Assembly (NCBI GenBank): GCA_016647705.1
Contig: CM028328.1
Span: forward strand, 44,940,647-45,004,646
Length of the DNA stretch: 64,000 nt
Direction of reading: 5' to 3'
Source: Eucommia ulmoides
Taxonomy: Eukaryota; Streptophyta; Magnoliopsida; Garryales; Eucommiaceae
Shown: piece by piece, positions 1 to 12,520 of the stretch
Numbering within the stretch: position 1 is the stretch's first letter
Layout: each line of letters begins with the position of its first letter
Notes under the pieces: model-generated
Told to the model about the DNA's origin: nothing
The model's input: the letters and a program-made list of their open reading frames with translations, nothing else
Databases searched by the model: none
Program-made: the position numbers and the translations under genes

Positions 1-349
1 TATACATTATATATCAAAAAGAAAGATAGGTACATTACATCTTTCGTTTTGACATATAATATATAAAGATTTGGGTTTCATATGTGTGAACAAAAATGAA
101 CGTGTCGAAATGAACTTTTAAGAATAACATGGAGTATTAACTATCCAAATACCCTTTTAATGCTTCTTACCCTCCTCCATAACAAGTTTAAGTAATAAAC
201 AGGTTATGGATTGCATTGGCTCATAAAAATAAACTTTAGTTTAACCCCAACGGTTTCTTTTCCCATTCCAAAATCCATACTTTATTTACTTTGGTAAATA
301 GGGATTTTTCACTAACAAAGTTTTAGACAATCTAACTAGAGTAGATAGC

Positions 350-1190
350 CTCCCAATTTAAACACTTGGTGATTTAACCAAACATGAGTTCAACTAATGG
401 ATCTGAGCAGCTAAGACATTGATTTTGACACCTAGTGAATTGTCACCAAATGTATCTCCCAACGAATTAATCTGAGCAACTCAATTTGTAGACTTTGAAA
501 CTTGATGATTTGTCACCCATTGTTTCTTGGACAAACTGATCTAAGCAGCTCGCTTTTAAGTTTTGAAACTTGGTGATTTGTCACCAATCGTTTCTTGGAC
601 GAACTAATCTGAGCAGCTCAGTTTTAGGTTTTGAAACTTGGTGATTTGCTCACCAATTGTTTCTTTGACAAATTAATCTGAGCAGCTTGTTTCGAAGTTT
701 TGAAACTTGGTGATTTGTCCACCAATTGTTCCTTTGATGAATTGATCTGAGCAGCTCGTTTTAGGTTTTGAAACTTGGTGATTATTTCACCAATTATTTC
801 TTGGACGAACTGATCTGAGCAGATCGTTTCTGAGGTTTGAAACTTGGTGATTTGTTCACCAATTGTTCCTTTGATGAACTGATTTGAGTAGTTCATTTTA
901 GAGTTTTGAAACTTAGTGATTTGTTCACCAATTGTTTCTTGGACGAACTGATCTGAGCAGCTCGTTTCAGGTTTTGAAACTTGGTGATTTGTTCACCAAT
1001 TGTTTCTTGGACGAACTGATCTGAGCAGCTCGTTTCTAAGTTTTGAAACTTGGTGATTTGTTCACCAATTGTTTCTTAGACGAACTGATCTAAGTAGCTC
1101 GTTTCTGAGTTTTGAAACTTGGTGATTTGTTCACCAATTGTTGCTTTGACGAACTGATCTGAGGAGCTCATTTCTTTGACATTTTATCGA
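350..1190. repeat. 68-69 bp tandem array in the 3' untranslated part of the Tat element
   Basis: About twelve copies stand head to tail. The landmark GAAACTTGGTGATTTG recurs at 565, 633, 702, 770, 839, 908, 976, 1045 and 1114 (steps of 68 or 69), with more diverged copies at about 360, 427 and 497. Each unit also holds CACCAATTGTTTC and TGATCTGAGCAGCTCG. Because 69 is a multiple of three, a stretch at 624-896 stays open on the minus strand and spells a 23-residue repeat; this looks incidental. Position between integrase and the expected 3' LTR matches the known habit of Tat/Ogre elements of carrying tandem repeats there. Bases 1-350 hold no recognised feature. Confidence 0.85.
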
Positions 1191-1432
1191 CTTGGATATA
1201 GACCTGATCATTTAATTATTGAAACTTTCTTCGTAAAGGTAAATAACCTCGTTGCTTATTCAAACAATCAATAGTAAACAACAAAAAATATATTTTCAAA
1301 GTCTTTAGGAGACCTGTAACTTTAAAGAAATTTTCGTAAATGCGCAATATTCCATGGTCAAGGAACCGATACCCCATCCAGGTCTTCTAACCAGTATGTC
1401 CCAGGTCTGTTCACTATAATCACCTTGTGGGG

Positions 1433-2400
1433 TTATTTCCAATTGGGAGCTAATTTTCCCAAATGAGCCTCTAGGCGATGTGGCATTACTCTTCGAAGTA
1501 CAAGCTCACCTAATGCAAAGTGCCTTGGGTGTACTGCATGATTGAACATTCTTGCCATCCTTGATTTATAAGCCGCCATTCTTAATATTGCTTGGTCTCG
1601 TTTCTTCTCCAGTTGGTCCAACTCTTGGCATATAGCATCTTCATTTTCCACAAGATTGATCGTGCTATCACATCTTGAAGGTAACCCAATCTCTACTAGA
1701 ACCACTGTTTCAATCCCAAACGTCATGGAATATGGTGTTTCCCCAGTAGTTGTCCTTGGAGTCATTTGGTAGAACCACAAGATTGCTGGCAGTTCTTTCA
1801 CCCATTTGTCTTTAGCGTCATCCAAACGCTTTTTGAGTACTTCTTTAATGGACCGATTAGTTACCTCTGTTTGTCTATTCGCTTGGGGGTTACGCTAGGC
1901 TTGACATCTGGTGTTGAATTTTCAGTTCATTATACATATGCAACATTCCCCCAGTGAATAGGGTTCCATTGTCTGATATCAACACTGCCGGAATACCAAA
2001 ACAACAAATCACTTGCTTCCAAATAAAGTTCTTGACTTCATTTTCGCCAACAGACACAAATACAATAGCTTACACCCACTTGGTAAAGTAATCAATCACC
2101 ACCAGCAAGTATTTCTTGTTCCCAGACATTGGGGTAAATGGCCCCAGGACATTCATCCCCCACTAAGCAAAAGGCCATGGACTTAGGATCGGTGTTTACT
2201 TCTAGGCTGGAACTCATATGTCATTTGAGAACTACAAGCATTTGTTACATTTTTTGAGATACTCATGCGCATCACTGCGCATCGTTGGCCAATAGTAATC
2301 GATCGTAAGTACCTTGTGTGCTAAGGTTATTCTTCTTTGATAGTTACCACAAACAACTCGTGAATTTCTTATAGGATGTAGGTCGCTTCCTTTGGTCCTA
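1433..2400 (-). mobile_element. Part of Tat element: integrase region
   Basis: The minus strand encodes integrase-like text. The stretch read from 1825 down to 1433 has KWVKELPAILWFYQMTPRTT followed by GETPYSMTFGIE, the end of the integrase core in Tat elements. The DNA up to about 2400 reads as the earlier part of the core in broken frames. Fossil; several breaks. Confidence 0.7.
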
Positions 2401-2784
2401 AGCAAAGCAATAGTGGTTGTGTGAAGGATCGTCGATATAATTTGTCATCAGTCATGATATATCTTGAGACTTTATACAAAACTTTCTGAGCTAACTCTTT
2501 GTTATCTGGTAACGTTTCGTCTCTCAAGTAATGAACCAATGGAGTTCTCTAATCCTCCTCTTTCCCCAACTCTCCAATATAGGCATAAAGGTCGATTAGA
2601 GGTGGCACAGAAGGTTTCTCCAAGAAATCTGCCACGTCGGATTGTTGACCTGAACCAAAGGACGATGCCAAAACTTAGAGCGCATCGGCTTTCTTGTTTT
2701 CAGTTCTTGGAATGGATTTAAATTTGCAGCTGTAGAAGGTTGTCACCAACTCTTTTACTTTCTCCACGTAGAGGCGTAACCTAA

Positions 2785-3575
2785 TGTGAACCTCACCAAA
2801 GATTAATGAGACTTGAAACCAATTTAGAATTTTTTCGTAAAGGATCGAATCTAAATTCAGATTTGATAACGAAGAACACAAGAAAATACAGAAAGTTGAT
2901 AGATTACCTTGACCCAGCGTTTATGAATTAAATGCGAACCAAAGGTATAAGAAAATCCTTAACCCAATGATTACAAGAGAATCACGAACCAAAGAGGTTG
3001 AACGCCACAAGAAAACTTGATAAGTTCAAAAAAGTTCTTTGAAGAACTCAAGAGAAAACTCTCCCAAAATATATTAATCAATATCAAAAGTGTGTAATTC
3101 GTAGGTTTACAAAGTCCCTTAAACTTGGAAATTCATGGGTCTACATGGAGGAAAAAGGAAACCCTAAAATCTAATTGCTAAATAAGAATAAAGAAGCTTC
3201 CTAATTTGCCTTACATTCCTAGTTGGGAAAAGGAAAAGATTTACTTGGCAACCAAGCCTTACAAATCAGCTTAAAAAAAATTAAAAGACTTTAAAATAAT
3301 AAAATAAAATTCATGGGTCTCATTCTTGGCCCGTTCAGGATCATACTTTAAGCCCATTCGTTTGCCTTGATGAGGTGGACTAGGCCTTGATTGTCCGATG
3401 GGCCTAATTTAGGCTTTACCATTGTAGTTTCGGCCTCAATCTCTCGAATAAGCCCATTAAGTGCTTCTTTAAATCTTTTTGCCATTGCCCTTGTTATTGG
3501 GCCAACTAGAACATGCAATGGATCTCTTGTTGCAGCTGATATATTCTCATCATAACCTCTCTTCATTCATCGAGT
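2785..3575 (-). mobile_element. LTR-element fragment nested inside the Tat element
   Basis: Tat RNase H text (VEKVKELVTTFYSCKFKS, then SIPRTENKKADAL) stops near 2790, and Tat-like text resumes beyond about 3575. Between them lies foreign sequence on the minus strand: a short coding end (GPITRAMAKRFKEALNGLI, typical of the tail of some plant Gypsy polyproteins), then an untranslated region and LTR-like DNA rich in CTTGTG/TTCTTTGA words. Exact ends and a target duplication were not resolved. Fossil fragment. Confidence 0.5.
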
Positions 3576-4389
3576 ATGTCCCATTTATCTGATTTACCAC
3601 CAGCTACGAATCTGACCTTACTTCCAAACCACGAGCTCATAATCATTTTGTTAGGGTCAGTCCTAGGATTAATGCCTCATATTCTTCCTCATTATTAGAT
3701 GCTTAGAAAATGAGTTGTATAGCCCTCTCGAGCTGATCTCCTTTTAGTGTCTCCAGGATTATCTCAACTCCACATCCTTTCATGTTCGATGCACCATCAA
3801 CCCATAACTTCCAGAGTTCTATTGACGACAACGAATACTCATGTCTTCTATAGTTTCTTCTTCTGGTGGTGTCAGTTCATCAATGAAGTCAGCCAAGGCT
3901 TAACCTTTTATCGTTGTTCTGGGCTTAAAATTTATGTAGAATTCTCCAATTTCTACCACCCACTTCATAAGACACCCTGAGGCCTCTGGTCTATGCATTA
4001 CTGCTTTGAGGGGGTATGAAGTCAGCATGTTGATTGAATATGCTTGGAAGTAAGGCCTCAGCTTTCAAGCCAGAGTTACCAAGGCCAAAGCGAGTTTTTC
4101 TAGTTTAGCATAGCGAGTCTCAACTGGACAATGATTTACTTACATAAAATACTGGCTTCTACCCACCTAGACATTCCTTTACCAGCGCAGCGCTGACGCA
4201 ACTATTGTGACTGTTAGATACAAGTAGAGCTCATATCCAGGGTCGACCTTGGCTAAAGTTTCAATAGAGCCTAGGTAGTCCTTGATGGATTCCAAAGCTC
4301 GTTCACTAGCCTCATCCCACTTAAAGTTCTTACTTTCTCTCAAAATTTTAAAGAAAGGGGCACATCTTTCTGTAAACTTGGAGATGAAC

Positions 4390-5280
4390 CTATTTAGAGT
4401 CCCTAATCTTCATGTCAGCACCTGAACCTCTCATATTGTTGTAGGGGACTTCGTGTTTTAGACAGCCTCTATCTCTGTCCTGAGTCAACCATAATTTCTA
4501 TCCTATTTACTACGAAACCCAAAAACTTGCCTGGTGTTACATCAAATGTGCATTTTTTAGGATTCAACTTCATATTATACTTTCGTAGTATCACGAAAGC
4601 TTCTTCCAGATGTGTCAGGTTATTCTCCTTCTTGGCACTCTTGACTAGCATGTCATTTATGTAGACCTCCATAGTTATTCCAGTTTTCTATTGGAATATG
4701 TGATTCACCAATCGCTGGTAAGTTGCCTCTGCATTTCTTAAACCGAAAGGCATCACTTTGTAGCAGTATGTACCTCTTGGGGTAATGAAGGTCGTCCATT
4801 CCTCATCCTAGTGGTACATTTGGATCTGATTATAACCTGAATAAGCATTTATCGTGGATAACAGCTCGTACCCAGTTGCCGCATCCACCATTTGATCCAC
4901 TCTGGGCATCAGATAGAAATCTCTTGGGCATGCTTGGTTAAGGTCAATGAAATCCACACACATTGTCTATTTTTTATTTTTCTTCTTGACCAGCACTGGG
5001 TTGGTTAGCCACCTCAGGTAGATCACCTCTCTTATATGCCTTATTTCGAACAACATTTGTACTTATGACTCAATCACCTCTTTCTTTTTAAGGTTGAATG
5101 TCCTTCTCTTTTGTCTGATCGGTGAGTAAGATCTTGAGATATCGACCCAATGAACCACCATCTTAGGGTTAATTCCTTCTATATCTTCTGGTGCCCAGGC
5201 GAACACGTCCAGACTCTTTTCCAATAACCGCATGAGTTTTTCCTCTTCAGATTTGCTTAACAACATGCCTATCATCAACT
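4390..5280 (-). mobile_element. Part of Tat element: reverse transcriptase region
   Basis: Minus-strand text includes EEKLMRLLEKSLDVFAWAPE (start of pol), and VYINDMLVKSAKKE with NPKKCTFDVTPGKFLGF, which is the conserved RT segment around the YxDD-type site and its downstream KC motif in Tat elements. RNase H follows at about 2463-2790 and 3575-4390, split by the nested fragment. Fossil; many breaks. Confidence 0.75.
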
Positions 5281-5566
5281 TCTTCGTCCCTTAATTGAAA
5301 GTTATTTTTCATACCCACTCAGCTAGTTAAAGGAAACCAAAATGTTCTCAAAAATCATTTATCTCCTCAGCCTAGCTATAGGGTGGAGCGCCCACGAGCT
5401 CCAGCTTTAATTGCTATTAGATAGCCTTCTTCCCCTTCATAGCTATCACAAAACACTACCTGGATGCTACCTGGACTCCTCGGATGATAGCCATATTTTT
5501 GTCCTTTACATACTTAATGCACTGAAAAAACGTAAATGCTACAGCCCCCATCGCATGGAGCCAAGG

Positions 5567-6031
5567 TCATCCTAGGATGGCATTGTATGGGGATGTGGAA
5601 TTCATTATCATAAACTCCGTAGCCTTGGTGAATCCGTCCTCATCCTTATTTGCAGTGATAGATAAGGTCATCTTCCATTTAGAGGAGCTCAGGTCACCAT
5701 TAAACCCAACCATCACCGTTTGGGACGACCCAATATCTGCGTTGGGCACACCCATCTGTTTGAGAGTGTTAACGAAGATAATGCTGGCATAATTGCCCGT
5801 GTCAATCAGGATTCTCCTCACCTCAAAGCTGGAAATCCAAGGCATTATTATTAAGGTGTCCTCATGAGGATGGGCTATGCCTTTACAGTCCTCATTAAAC
5901 ATGATGACTGGCTCGGGTTTCTCGACCAAAGACATTGCCTCCCCGTAACATCGTTCTACCACTGCCTCACGGACCTTCCTTTTTCGTTCGCGGTTCGTCT
6001 CTCCAGTAAAAGAACCAGCAGCGTTTATCAT
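5567..6031 (-). mobile_element. Part of Tat element: aspartic protease region
   Basis: A 154-codon stretch on the minus strand contains PHEDTLIIMPWISSFEVRR followed by ILIDTGNYASIIF, the retropepsin region in the form used by Tat elements. It sits between gag (higher coordinates) and RT (lower coordinates). Belongs to the fossil element; not a host gene. Confidence 0.75.
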
Positions 6032-6099
6032 GTAAATAATTCTATGAGCGTTGTTAAGGTCATCATCTTTCCGTTCTTTGTCGGGTTCTCATGACGGTT

Positions 6100-7480
6100 T
6101 TCACTCTTGGGCCTCTTCTTTTCCCTCATCTTCTCCTACAAATAGCCATGTAACCGACCCATGTCGATCAACCATTTGACCTCCTTTTAGAGGTCCCAGC
6201 AATCATCCATGTCATGTCCATGATCCTTATGGAATTCGCAATACTTGGCCTTGTTTTTCCTGTTAGATTTCGTTTGGATTCTAGGAGGCCACTGAAGCAC
6301 ATCGAATGAACGGATTTCATGAAGAATTCTGGAGATCAGCATCCGTAAACCTCGAAGGTTCGAATTTTATCGTGCTTCTGCTTTCGATGTTGAGCTTCTA
6401 GGACGTTCTCTCTGCCTGTCCGAGATACTACCCTTAGTTCTCTGGTTGTCTTTCTCATTGGATCTAGAGTTGTCTTTTGTTGATACTCTACTTTCCCTCG
6501 CATACCTGACATCTTCAAGTTTCATATAGGGATTTTTCCTCTCCATCAGCTCAGTTATACTTTTCGGGTTATGCTTTATAAGTGAATCTTGGAATCAACC
6601 ATGTTGCAATCCCGAGGTAAATGCATTTATGATGAGGTTGGTATTACAACCCTCAATACATGTTAATTTCTCGTTAAAGCGATTCATATACTTGGGCAAG
6701 AATTCTCTCTTCTCCTATCGTAAAGCTAACGAATAATCAGCCCCTTTCATTAACCTTTGGTACTTGATAAAACAGCCAATGAATTATTTCTCGAAGTCAG
6801 TAAAAGATGAGATGGAGTTAGACGGCAGTGCATGTAACCATTCCAAGGCAGATACTTTTAGGGTGGTAGCAAAGGCTCTGCAAAGCGCAAAATTACCCGC
6901 TCCGTAAAGTGTCATCACATGCCTAAACTAACTGATGTAATCAACCAAGTCCGTTTTCCCGTAGTATTTTTCAAACTTAGTTGGGTCGAACTTATCTGAC
7001 AAAAGTGCTTCTAGGATATCTGAGGTTAATGGCATCTCAATCCCCTTCAACAATGTCTCCAGCTAATTAATCGGCAAGTCCCTCTCCCCCCATGACCCTA
7101 TGTTGTTAGTGAGAATCTACTGTCTCAGTTCAGCTAAGCAGTCGTCTTTCTCTTGGGAGGTTGCTCATATCTCTCTGAACAACTCGTCCTCCCTGTGAAG
7201 GTGGGTCCAGAGACTCTGGTGACTCTACTTGTTCCCCTAGGTCATTACTGGCAGCGATCTGCTAGGCCATCCACCTTAACATGCCTTCCATTGCAGCAAT
7301 CTTCTCTATCTAAGCGTCGATTCTTGAGTCAGTGGTCTATACCTCAAGAGGAGGAATAGTGTGAACTCTCTCTAAAGCTTCCATTAGTACCTCAGTGCTC
7401 ACGTGTGGTGGACTTCACTCCCTTGACTCAGGCCTGCTCTTCTTGGTCGTAACTATCTCATCTCAACGGCGAACTTCTTT
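6100..7480 (-). mobile_element. Part of Tat element: gag region
   Basis: The minus strand across about 7000-6550 reads, in pieces, like the plant retrotransposon gag domain (LYGAGNFALCRAFATTLK, then SALEWLHALPSNSISSF). A basic stretch follows at 6518-6336. Frames are broken in several places. The region lies directly inside the 5' LTR and primer site. Confidence 0.65.
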
Positions 7481-7490
7481 TTGTTTCTCT

Positions 7491-8172
7491 TCCCACAGAG
7501 GGTACCAAATGATGTTGCCAAAAAATTCCCTGCACGATCCGAGAGGCAGACACATACCAAAGACCTCCTTAATTTACAATTTTAACCTGCGAAACCAGTT
7601 AGCTCAAAGGGACACCGGTGTGGTGTCAGCCAAATAACCTCCAGAGTGAGAATAAAATAGTTGTTTTATGGTAAAAACCTTTCAGTATGTAAAAAGTCTA
7701 CCTTAGCCCCTGATACCTGCCTTTATATATAAACCATTTATCCTACACAGACTGTTCATGTCACCACTCCCTCCACAATCCCCTCTTTAACCACATGGAA
7801 ACTGTCCATGATCCCACTACGAACCATAAAACAGTTACGTCTCTCTGTGTGCATGGGGTCATGGAGGTTTTTGATTAATCACCCAATGGCCTTCTATTGT
7901 CGATCTTACTTGCTTGCGACCAAGCCACATTAGGGAGCCTTCTTCTATTCATGTCAGCCCAAAAATGATTGGGCCTCTAATATATCATTCCATCTACTCA
8001 TGCACTGGGCGCCTTCTGTGGGCTAACCCAACACAATTTAGGCCACCGACACACCTGGTTCATGAGCGATCTTCGGGTCAATTCCTATAGATTGGATTTT
8101 ACTACCCGACCCGACCGGACCCATCATCCTCCTATTGCCTTCTATCAAACGTAGGCGGGAATTTCCCCCACA
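7491..8172 (-). repeat. 5' LTR and primer-binding site of the Tat element
   Basis: On the minus strand an LTR-like block starts TGTGGGGGAAATTCCCGCC at 8172 and ends near 7510. It is followed by TGGTACCCTCTGTGGGA at 7507-7491, a diverged form of the TGGCGCC-CTGTGGGA primer site common in Tat elements. The LTR start follows the TG rule. No second LTR is available in the window to confirm either boundary. Confidence 0.6.
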
Positions 8173-9060
8173 TTAGTTGATAGCTTATTTAAAAAGAAAT
8201 TTATAGTTGATAAATTATTTACATACTTGTGAAAAACATTTACAGAGCGCTTATTTATTTATTGGGTTTTATGTTGAAAGACAAGAAGACAAGTCACATC
8301 AACTCAAGGCCAATAAAATAGATGAATTCGTTTGTTAATCACGTTATTGTTCCCAAAAATTTGGAAATAATTTAGGAATAATTTTATTTTTACAAGGGAA
8401 TTCAAAAATTATATTTAGAAAATTCCTTGATTTAAGTATTATAAATATAAATTTATAAAATCCATTCATTTATAAAAGGGATAATTGGTAAGTAATCCTA
8501 AATAACAGGTGTAATCTGTTATTAGTCCCATTTAAAATATAAATTTTGATTTAGTCCCTTAAATTGGTTTCTGCTTGCATACTAGTCCCGCATGTGGTCA
8601 CGACTGTGTAATATTAGTTACATGTATCTGTATAATATTAGTTACAGGTTACAAATTGCATAGAATAATATTACATGTACTTGTGTAATTTTTGTTACAT
8701 TTAACAAATATTTTACATATAAATTAGATACATGTAACTGCAAGAGTATATTGGGTTTTCCATCTAATTTTTAATGCGCGGGACTAGAACATAAGTTGCA
8801 ATTACCTATGGGACTTTTTAAAAATTAAGAGTAAAATATGGGACTTGACATAGAAACACCCTTTACAAAATAAGAGAATAAGAAAATTTTGCAAAGTCCT
8901 TGAAAATATATATTATTTCTAAATACTTCCAAGAGACAAATTGTTATTTTTTCAATTCTTCATCTATTATTAAATTATATTACTATTATAGGTACAAAAA
9001 TTATATTATTAAAATTAAATTATTAAGTTACCAATCAATAAAAAATATTTTTTTTATTAT
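8173..9060. other. AT-rich intergenic DNA with a foldback repeat at about 8490-8880
   Basis: No gene seen. Between about 8500 and 8875 the two halves are inverted versions of each other: the left has TTAGTCCC, TTTAGTCCC and ACTAGTCCCGC in order, and the right has their complements GCGGGACTAG, TGGGACTT and ATGGGACTT in mirror order. The centre has several TTACATGTA words. This suggests a small foldback/MITE-type element, but I could not find a convincing target duplication. Confidence 0.4.
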
Positions 9061-10420
9061 TTAACCCTAATTTTGGTTTTTCTTTCCTGAACGAGCCTTC
9101 TAAACAAAGAGGTTATTATTTGGTCTATTTTCAAAATATTGTTAGTGTTTAGTCCTTTACAGGTAGTGAAAAGAAATATTTGCCCTTCTATATATATAAC
9201 GAATAAATCCTAATCCACTACTTCATTTTTCATTTTCAATCTAGGGTTATTTCTTCTCTCTCAGCCAAACCATCACCACCGCTGCGATCACTACCGTCGT
9301 AATGTTTCCATCATGATCACCACCGCCGATCTCTCTCTTCTCTCTCTCTCAGCCGCAAGCCCTCTTTCTCAGCCGCAAACCATCGTCGCCATTGTCATCA
9401 CCACCGTCGTCTAGGTCCACCGCCACCTAAATCCAAGCAACCCTCCTCAGGACGTCCGACGAAATCCAGATCTGGATTTCACCGTTCATCTTCAATGGTC
9501 GAAGTCAAAGGCCGAAGTCTCTCTCTTCTCAAGCTCGTGGAGCTTCTCGCAGTCTTCGATGGCGGTGATTAGGTAGAATAGCGAACGACAGTAAGTAGAT
9601 GATCTGAATATGTCCAATGCTACGATTCCAAATCTAAATTTAGAGTTACAGATCTGGTGCATTTACTCTATAAATTGGCAAAATCGAAAACAAAATTGGT
9701 CTAAGGTCCAGTTGAAGATGAAATTGGTGACCGGAGCTTCATCTGTTCACCACCGTTGTTCGCCACCGCATCCACGAGATGCAGCTGCCATTTGTCATTG
9801 AAACTCCTCCAATCAGCTCCAACGTCACCATTTGTCGTTCGTTGTCTTCGTTCATCGTTCTCCATAGTTGTTCGCCGTTAGTAGTTCTCTATCGCCATCA
9901 CAAGAAATCTCTAGAATGAATTATCACAATGACATAAGGCATTAGGGTTTCTTGTAAATAGCATTAATTACCTTCACCCCTTATTTGTTTTTAGTTTCAA
10001 TTTTTTACTTCTTTTTACACTTTGTCCCTGAACATTCACAACTATTTAAATAGTAGTGTGAATGTTCACACCGATGAGCACTATTAAAATCGGCTATTTT
10101 TATTTATTAGAAATATTATGATATTCACATATGTTATGTTTCTGTTTTGAGAGGTGAAAATAGAAGTTATGTGAATTTAATAAAAGAACGTAATTATTCA
10201 CAAAAACATTGTGAACATTCACGGCAAGGCAATTATTTGTTAACGTGTATTAAATGTTTAAAAATAGCAAAATAAAAATATAAATGTTCACATTTTACTA
10301 TATTTTACAAAATGACGTTTTATGTAAATTATGAAAAAACGATGGTCAAAGAACGTGAACTATTTCTAAAAAATCTTTGTGGACTAAAACTTTTATTATA
10401 GTAATTGGGAGTTTATTTTA
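9060..10420. other. Intergenic block with a GC-rich CACCACCG/CTCTCT centre
   Basis: No supported gene. Bases 9240-9950 are unusually GC-rich for this window, with CT runs, CACCACCG and CGTCGTCG words, like the centres of the Mutator-like elements elsewhere in the window. The left margin (TTATTTGGTCTATTTTC, then TAGTCC) resembles the end of the element at 10763-12310, so this may be a diverged relative. A 63-codon frame at 9610-9801 has no recognisable features. Bases 9960-10420 are AT-rich with repeated TGTTCACA-type words. Confidence 0.3.
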
Positions 10421-10599
10421 TTATTTCTATATCTTTTGAAGATTAAACAATAAATTTCTCAATAAAAATTATATTATTATCCATATTTTCACATTTATTA
10501 TTATGAAAATTTAATAAATTTTAAAATTCTACACAAATACTTACTTATCCAAAAAAAAATTATAAAATTATACAATCAAATTATTCATCTAAAAGAATT

Positions 10600-10708
10600 A
10601 TCCAAACAAAGAATTTTTAAATAATAGGATTTCAAAATCGAGAATTTTGAAAACCCATTATTTACAAATTATATGGATTTATCAAATTCTTTTACCCAAA
10701 TGCAACCT
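10600..10708. repeat. Lone right end related to the PIF/Harbinger-type element at 61792-62775
   Basis: The stretch ending ACCCAAATGCAACCTAA at about 10708 follows the right end of the element at 61792-62775 (GATTTCAAAAT, GAATTTTGAAAA, TTACAAAT, then CCCAAACGCAACCTAA) word by word. No matching left end was found nearby. It is a truncated copy or a relative whose left end has decayed. Confidence 0.45.
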
Positions 10709-10762
10709 AAGAAACTGAAAAATAATAAAAGGTTGATTCATATTTACTCCCAAAAAAATATT

Positions 10763-11023
10763 GGGGGCAGTTACCAAGTCCTATATGAGGACAAAATTAT
10801 CAAATACACATTTTTGAAAAATATTTACAAAATAGTCATTGTCTTTTTGTGACGATTTTACCCTTGCACTAAATATAACACGGGATCGTGTTATATTCCA
10901 CGTTCACCGCCGTTCAAATTCTACTAAGTCGTCGTACCCATTCCATCTCACCAAAATAACTATACAATATACATAACATAAATTCCACTCCACCAGATAC
11001 ATAGATCAAGTCCCTTCTTTCTT

Positions 11024-11054
<31 letters not shown>

Positions 11055-12310
11055 TTTGTTAGGGCGACGAATTCGAGGCCACTGCCATCGTGTTATATTC
11101 AATATGATCTTGTGTTAAATATAACACGAGATCGTGTTATATTTCAATTTTTTTATTCAAATTGATAATTCTCTCTCTACATTCATATACTTGATTTTTT
11201 TCCAAAACAAACCAAACTAAATCCAACCAAATAAACCATAAATACCACATATATATATCAAATTCACCATTCAATCCAACTAAATCGATACAAAACAAAT
11301 CAACCAAAATCAATACAAAACCCTAAAAAATATAGACACATCGATCCGTCCACACCCACACCGAACAGTTGTCAAAGATTGAAATCAATTGGTACAAAAA
11401 ACAAACCCTAGAATGAAGAACCCATAAACTGAGAACAAGCAGCTTGGTGTTCCTTCCAGATCTGAACAAATTGGCCTCACAACGCAAACTAGCCGCCATA
11501 GTCGGGACTCATATCTGCTCTATTTGAACAATTTGGCTTCACCTGCCTCGTCGTCCAACCAATCGTAAACAAGATCGGTGAATTGATGCAATTGATGGCG
11601 AATTGAAGACCTAAGTTTTTCGGTCACAGCCTCTCGCTCGCATTCTTGAGAGTTCAGACATGGCCGAACCAGAGTAAATCATCAAATTGGGGTTATCAAA
11701 TTTAATTTACGAAAACTGCAGCAATCATCAATCCACAAAAATTTAACACTGATTAAACAAACAAGTGATATAAAAACAGTAATTTCACGTGTTTTTGTGT
11801 TCGTAATCTACATTTTCTAGACATGATAAAACACACAGAGAGAGAGATAAGGGAATTGGGATTTTACATCAAGCAGGCAAATAAGCACATCAATGGACAT
11901 CATCACCGACCGTTCACGAGGAGAGAGAACGAACAAATTAGGGTTTTCGTAATCTTGGGTGGAGAGATAGAGTCACCGGTCACCGTGAATCGCAACTGGA
12001 AATCGCATCCCCGGATCTGGAACACCGCCATCTTCTGTTCACGGGAGAGAGACCGAAAAAATTAAGTTTTTTGTAATCTATTGGGTGGAGAAATAGAAAG
12101 AGGAGAGAGACCAAAGACGGGACATGACAGAAAGGAAATTGGTCTGAGAAGACAAGAAAGGAAGAAAGGGTAAAATCAGTAATTCAAAATTTTTAGGACT
12201 ATCCTGTACAAACCAGCGCTTTTTGAAGGACTATTTGGTGCCCAAAAAAAAAATTAATGGAACCATCTTGTAAATGTAATCTTTTAAATAGACTATTTGA
12301 TATTTTTCCC
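10763..12310. mobile_element. Non-autonomous Mutator-like element, copy A (9 bp target duplication)
   Basis: The element starts GGGGGCAGTTACCAAGTCC and ends GATATTTTTCCC. It is flanked by exact 9 bp direct repeats AAAAATATT (10754-10762 and 12311-12319). Terminal G runs, loosely inverted ends and a 9 bp duplication fit the Mutator superfamily. No transposase is encoded. An inverted second copy lies at 18250-20589 and confirms both ends. The centre has a CT/CA microsatellite at about 11025-11055, the palindrome-like word ATAACACGAGATCGTGTTAT, and an 80-codon frame (11823-12065) with no known features. Confidence 0.8.
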
Positions 12311-12520
12311 AAAAATATTCTCACCACCACCCGCCGGCCACCATATATTAAAAGAGAAAAAAATGTTGCAACCAAACCTGTTTCTTATTTTTGTTTTCAT
12401 AAATTAAGAGAAACAATTTCGTGAAAATAATCATTATCAAACATGTTTCTATTCCCAAAATATTCCAGAACAAAAACACTCATCCCAAAAGTTTATTGGA
12501 AGTAGAAATAAAAACACTAA

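Larger units (their letters stand above)
1..8172 (-). mobile_element. Tat-lineage Ty3/Gypsy LTR retrotransposon, degraded, cut by window edge
   Basis: Read on the minus strand, the order is 5' LTR (8172-7510), primer site, gag, protease, RT, RNase H, integrase, then a 3' untranslated block with tandem repeats. That order and the wording of the protease (AHPHEDTLIIMP, LIDTGN), the RT (VYINDMLVKSAKKE) and the integrase tail (GETPYSMTFGIETVV) fit the Tat/Ogre branch of Gypsy. The 3' LTR is not in the window, so neither target duplication nor LTR age can be judged. The element is a fossil: no long open frame remains, it has many (well over ten) breaks, and another LTR element is nested in it. The family call rests on recalled motifs and domain order. 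Confidence 0.85.

Noticed and set aside
624-896. 90-codon minus-strand frame with a 23-residue repeat
   Set aside because: It arises from the 68-69 bp tandem array; the frame persists only where units are 69 bp long and is lost elsewhere. No start context or domain.
350-1190. Regular repeats that could suggest a CRISPR array
   Set aside because: Units are contiguous with no unique spacers, and the setting is a plant nuclear retrotransposon.
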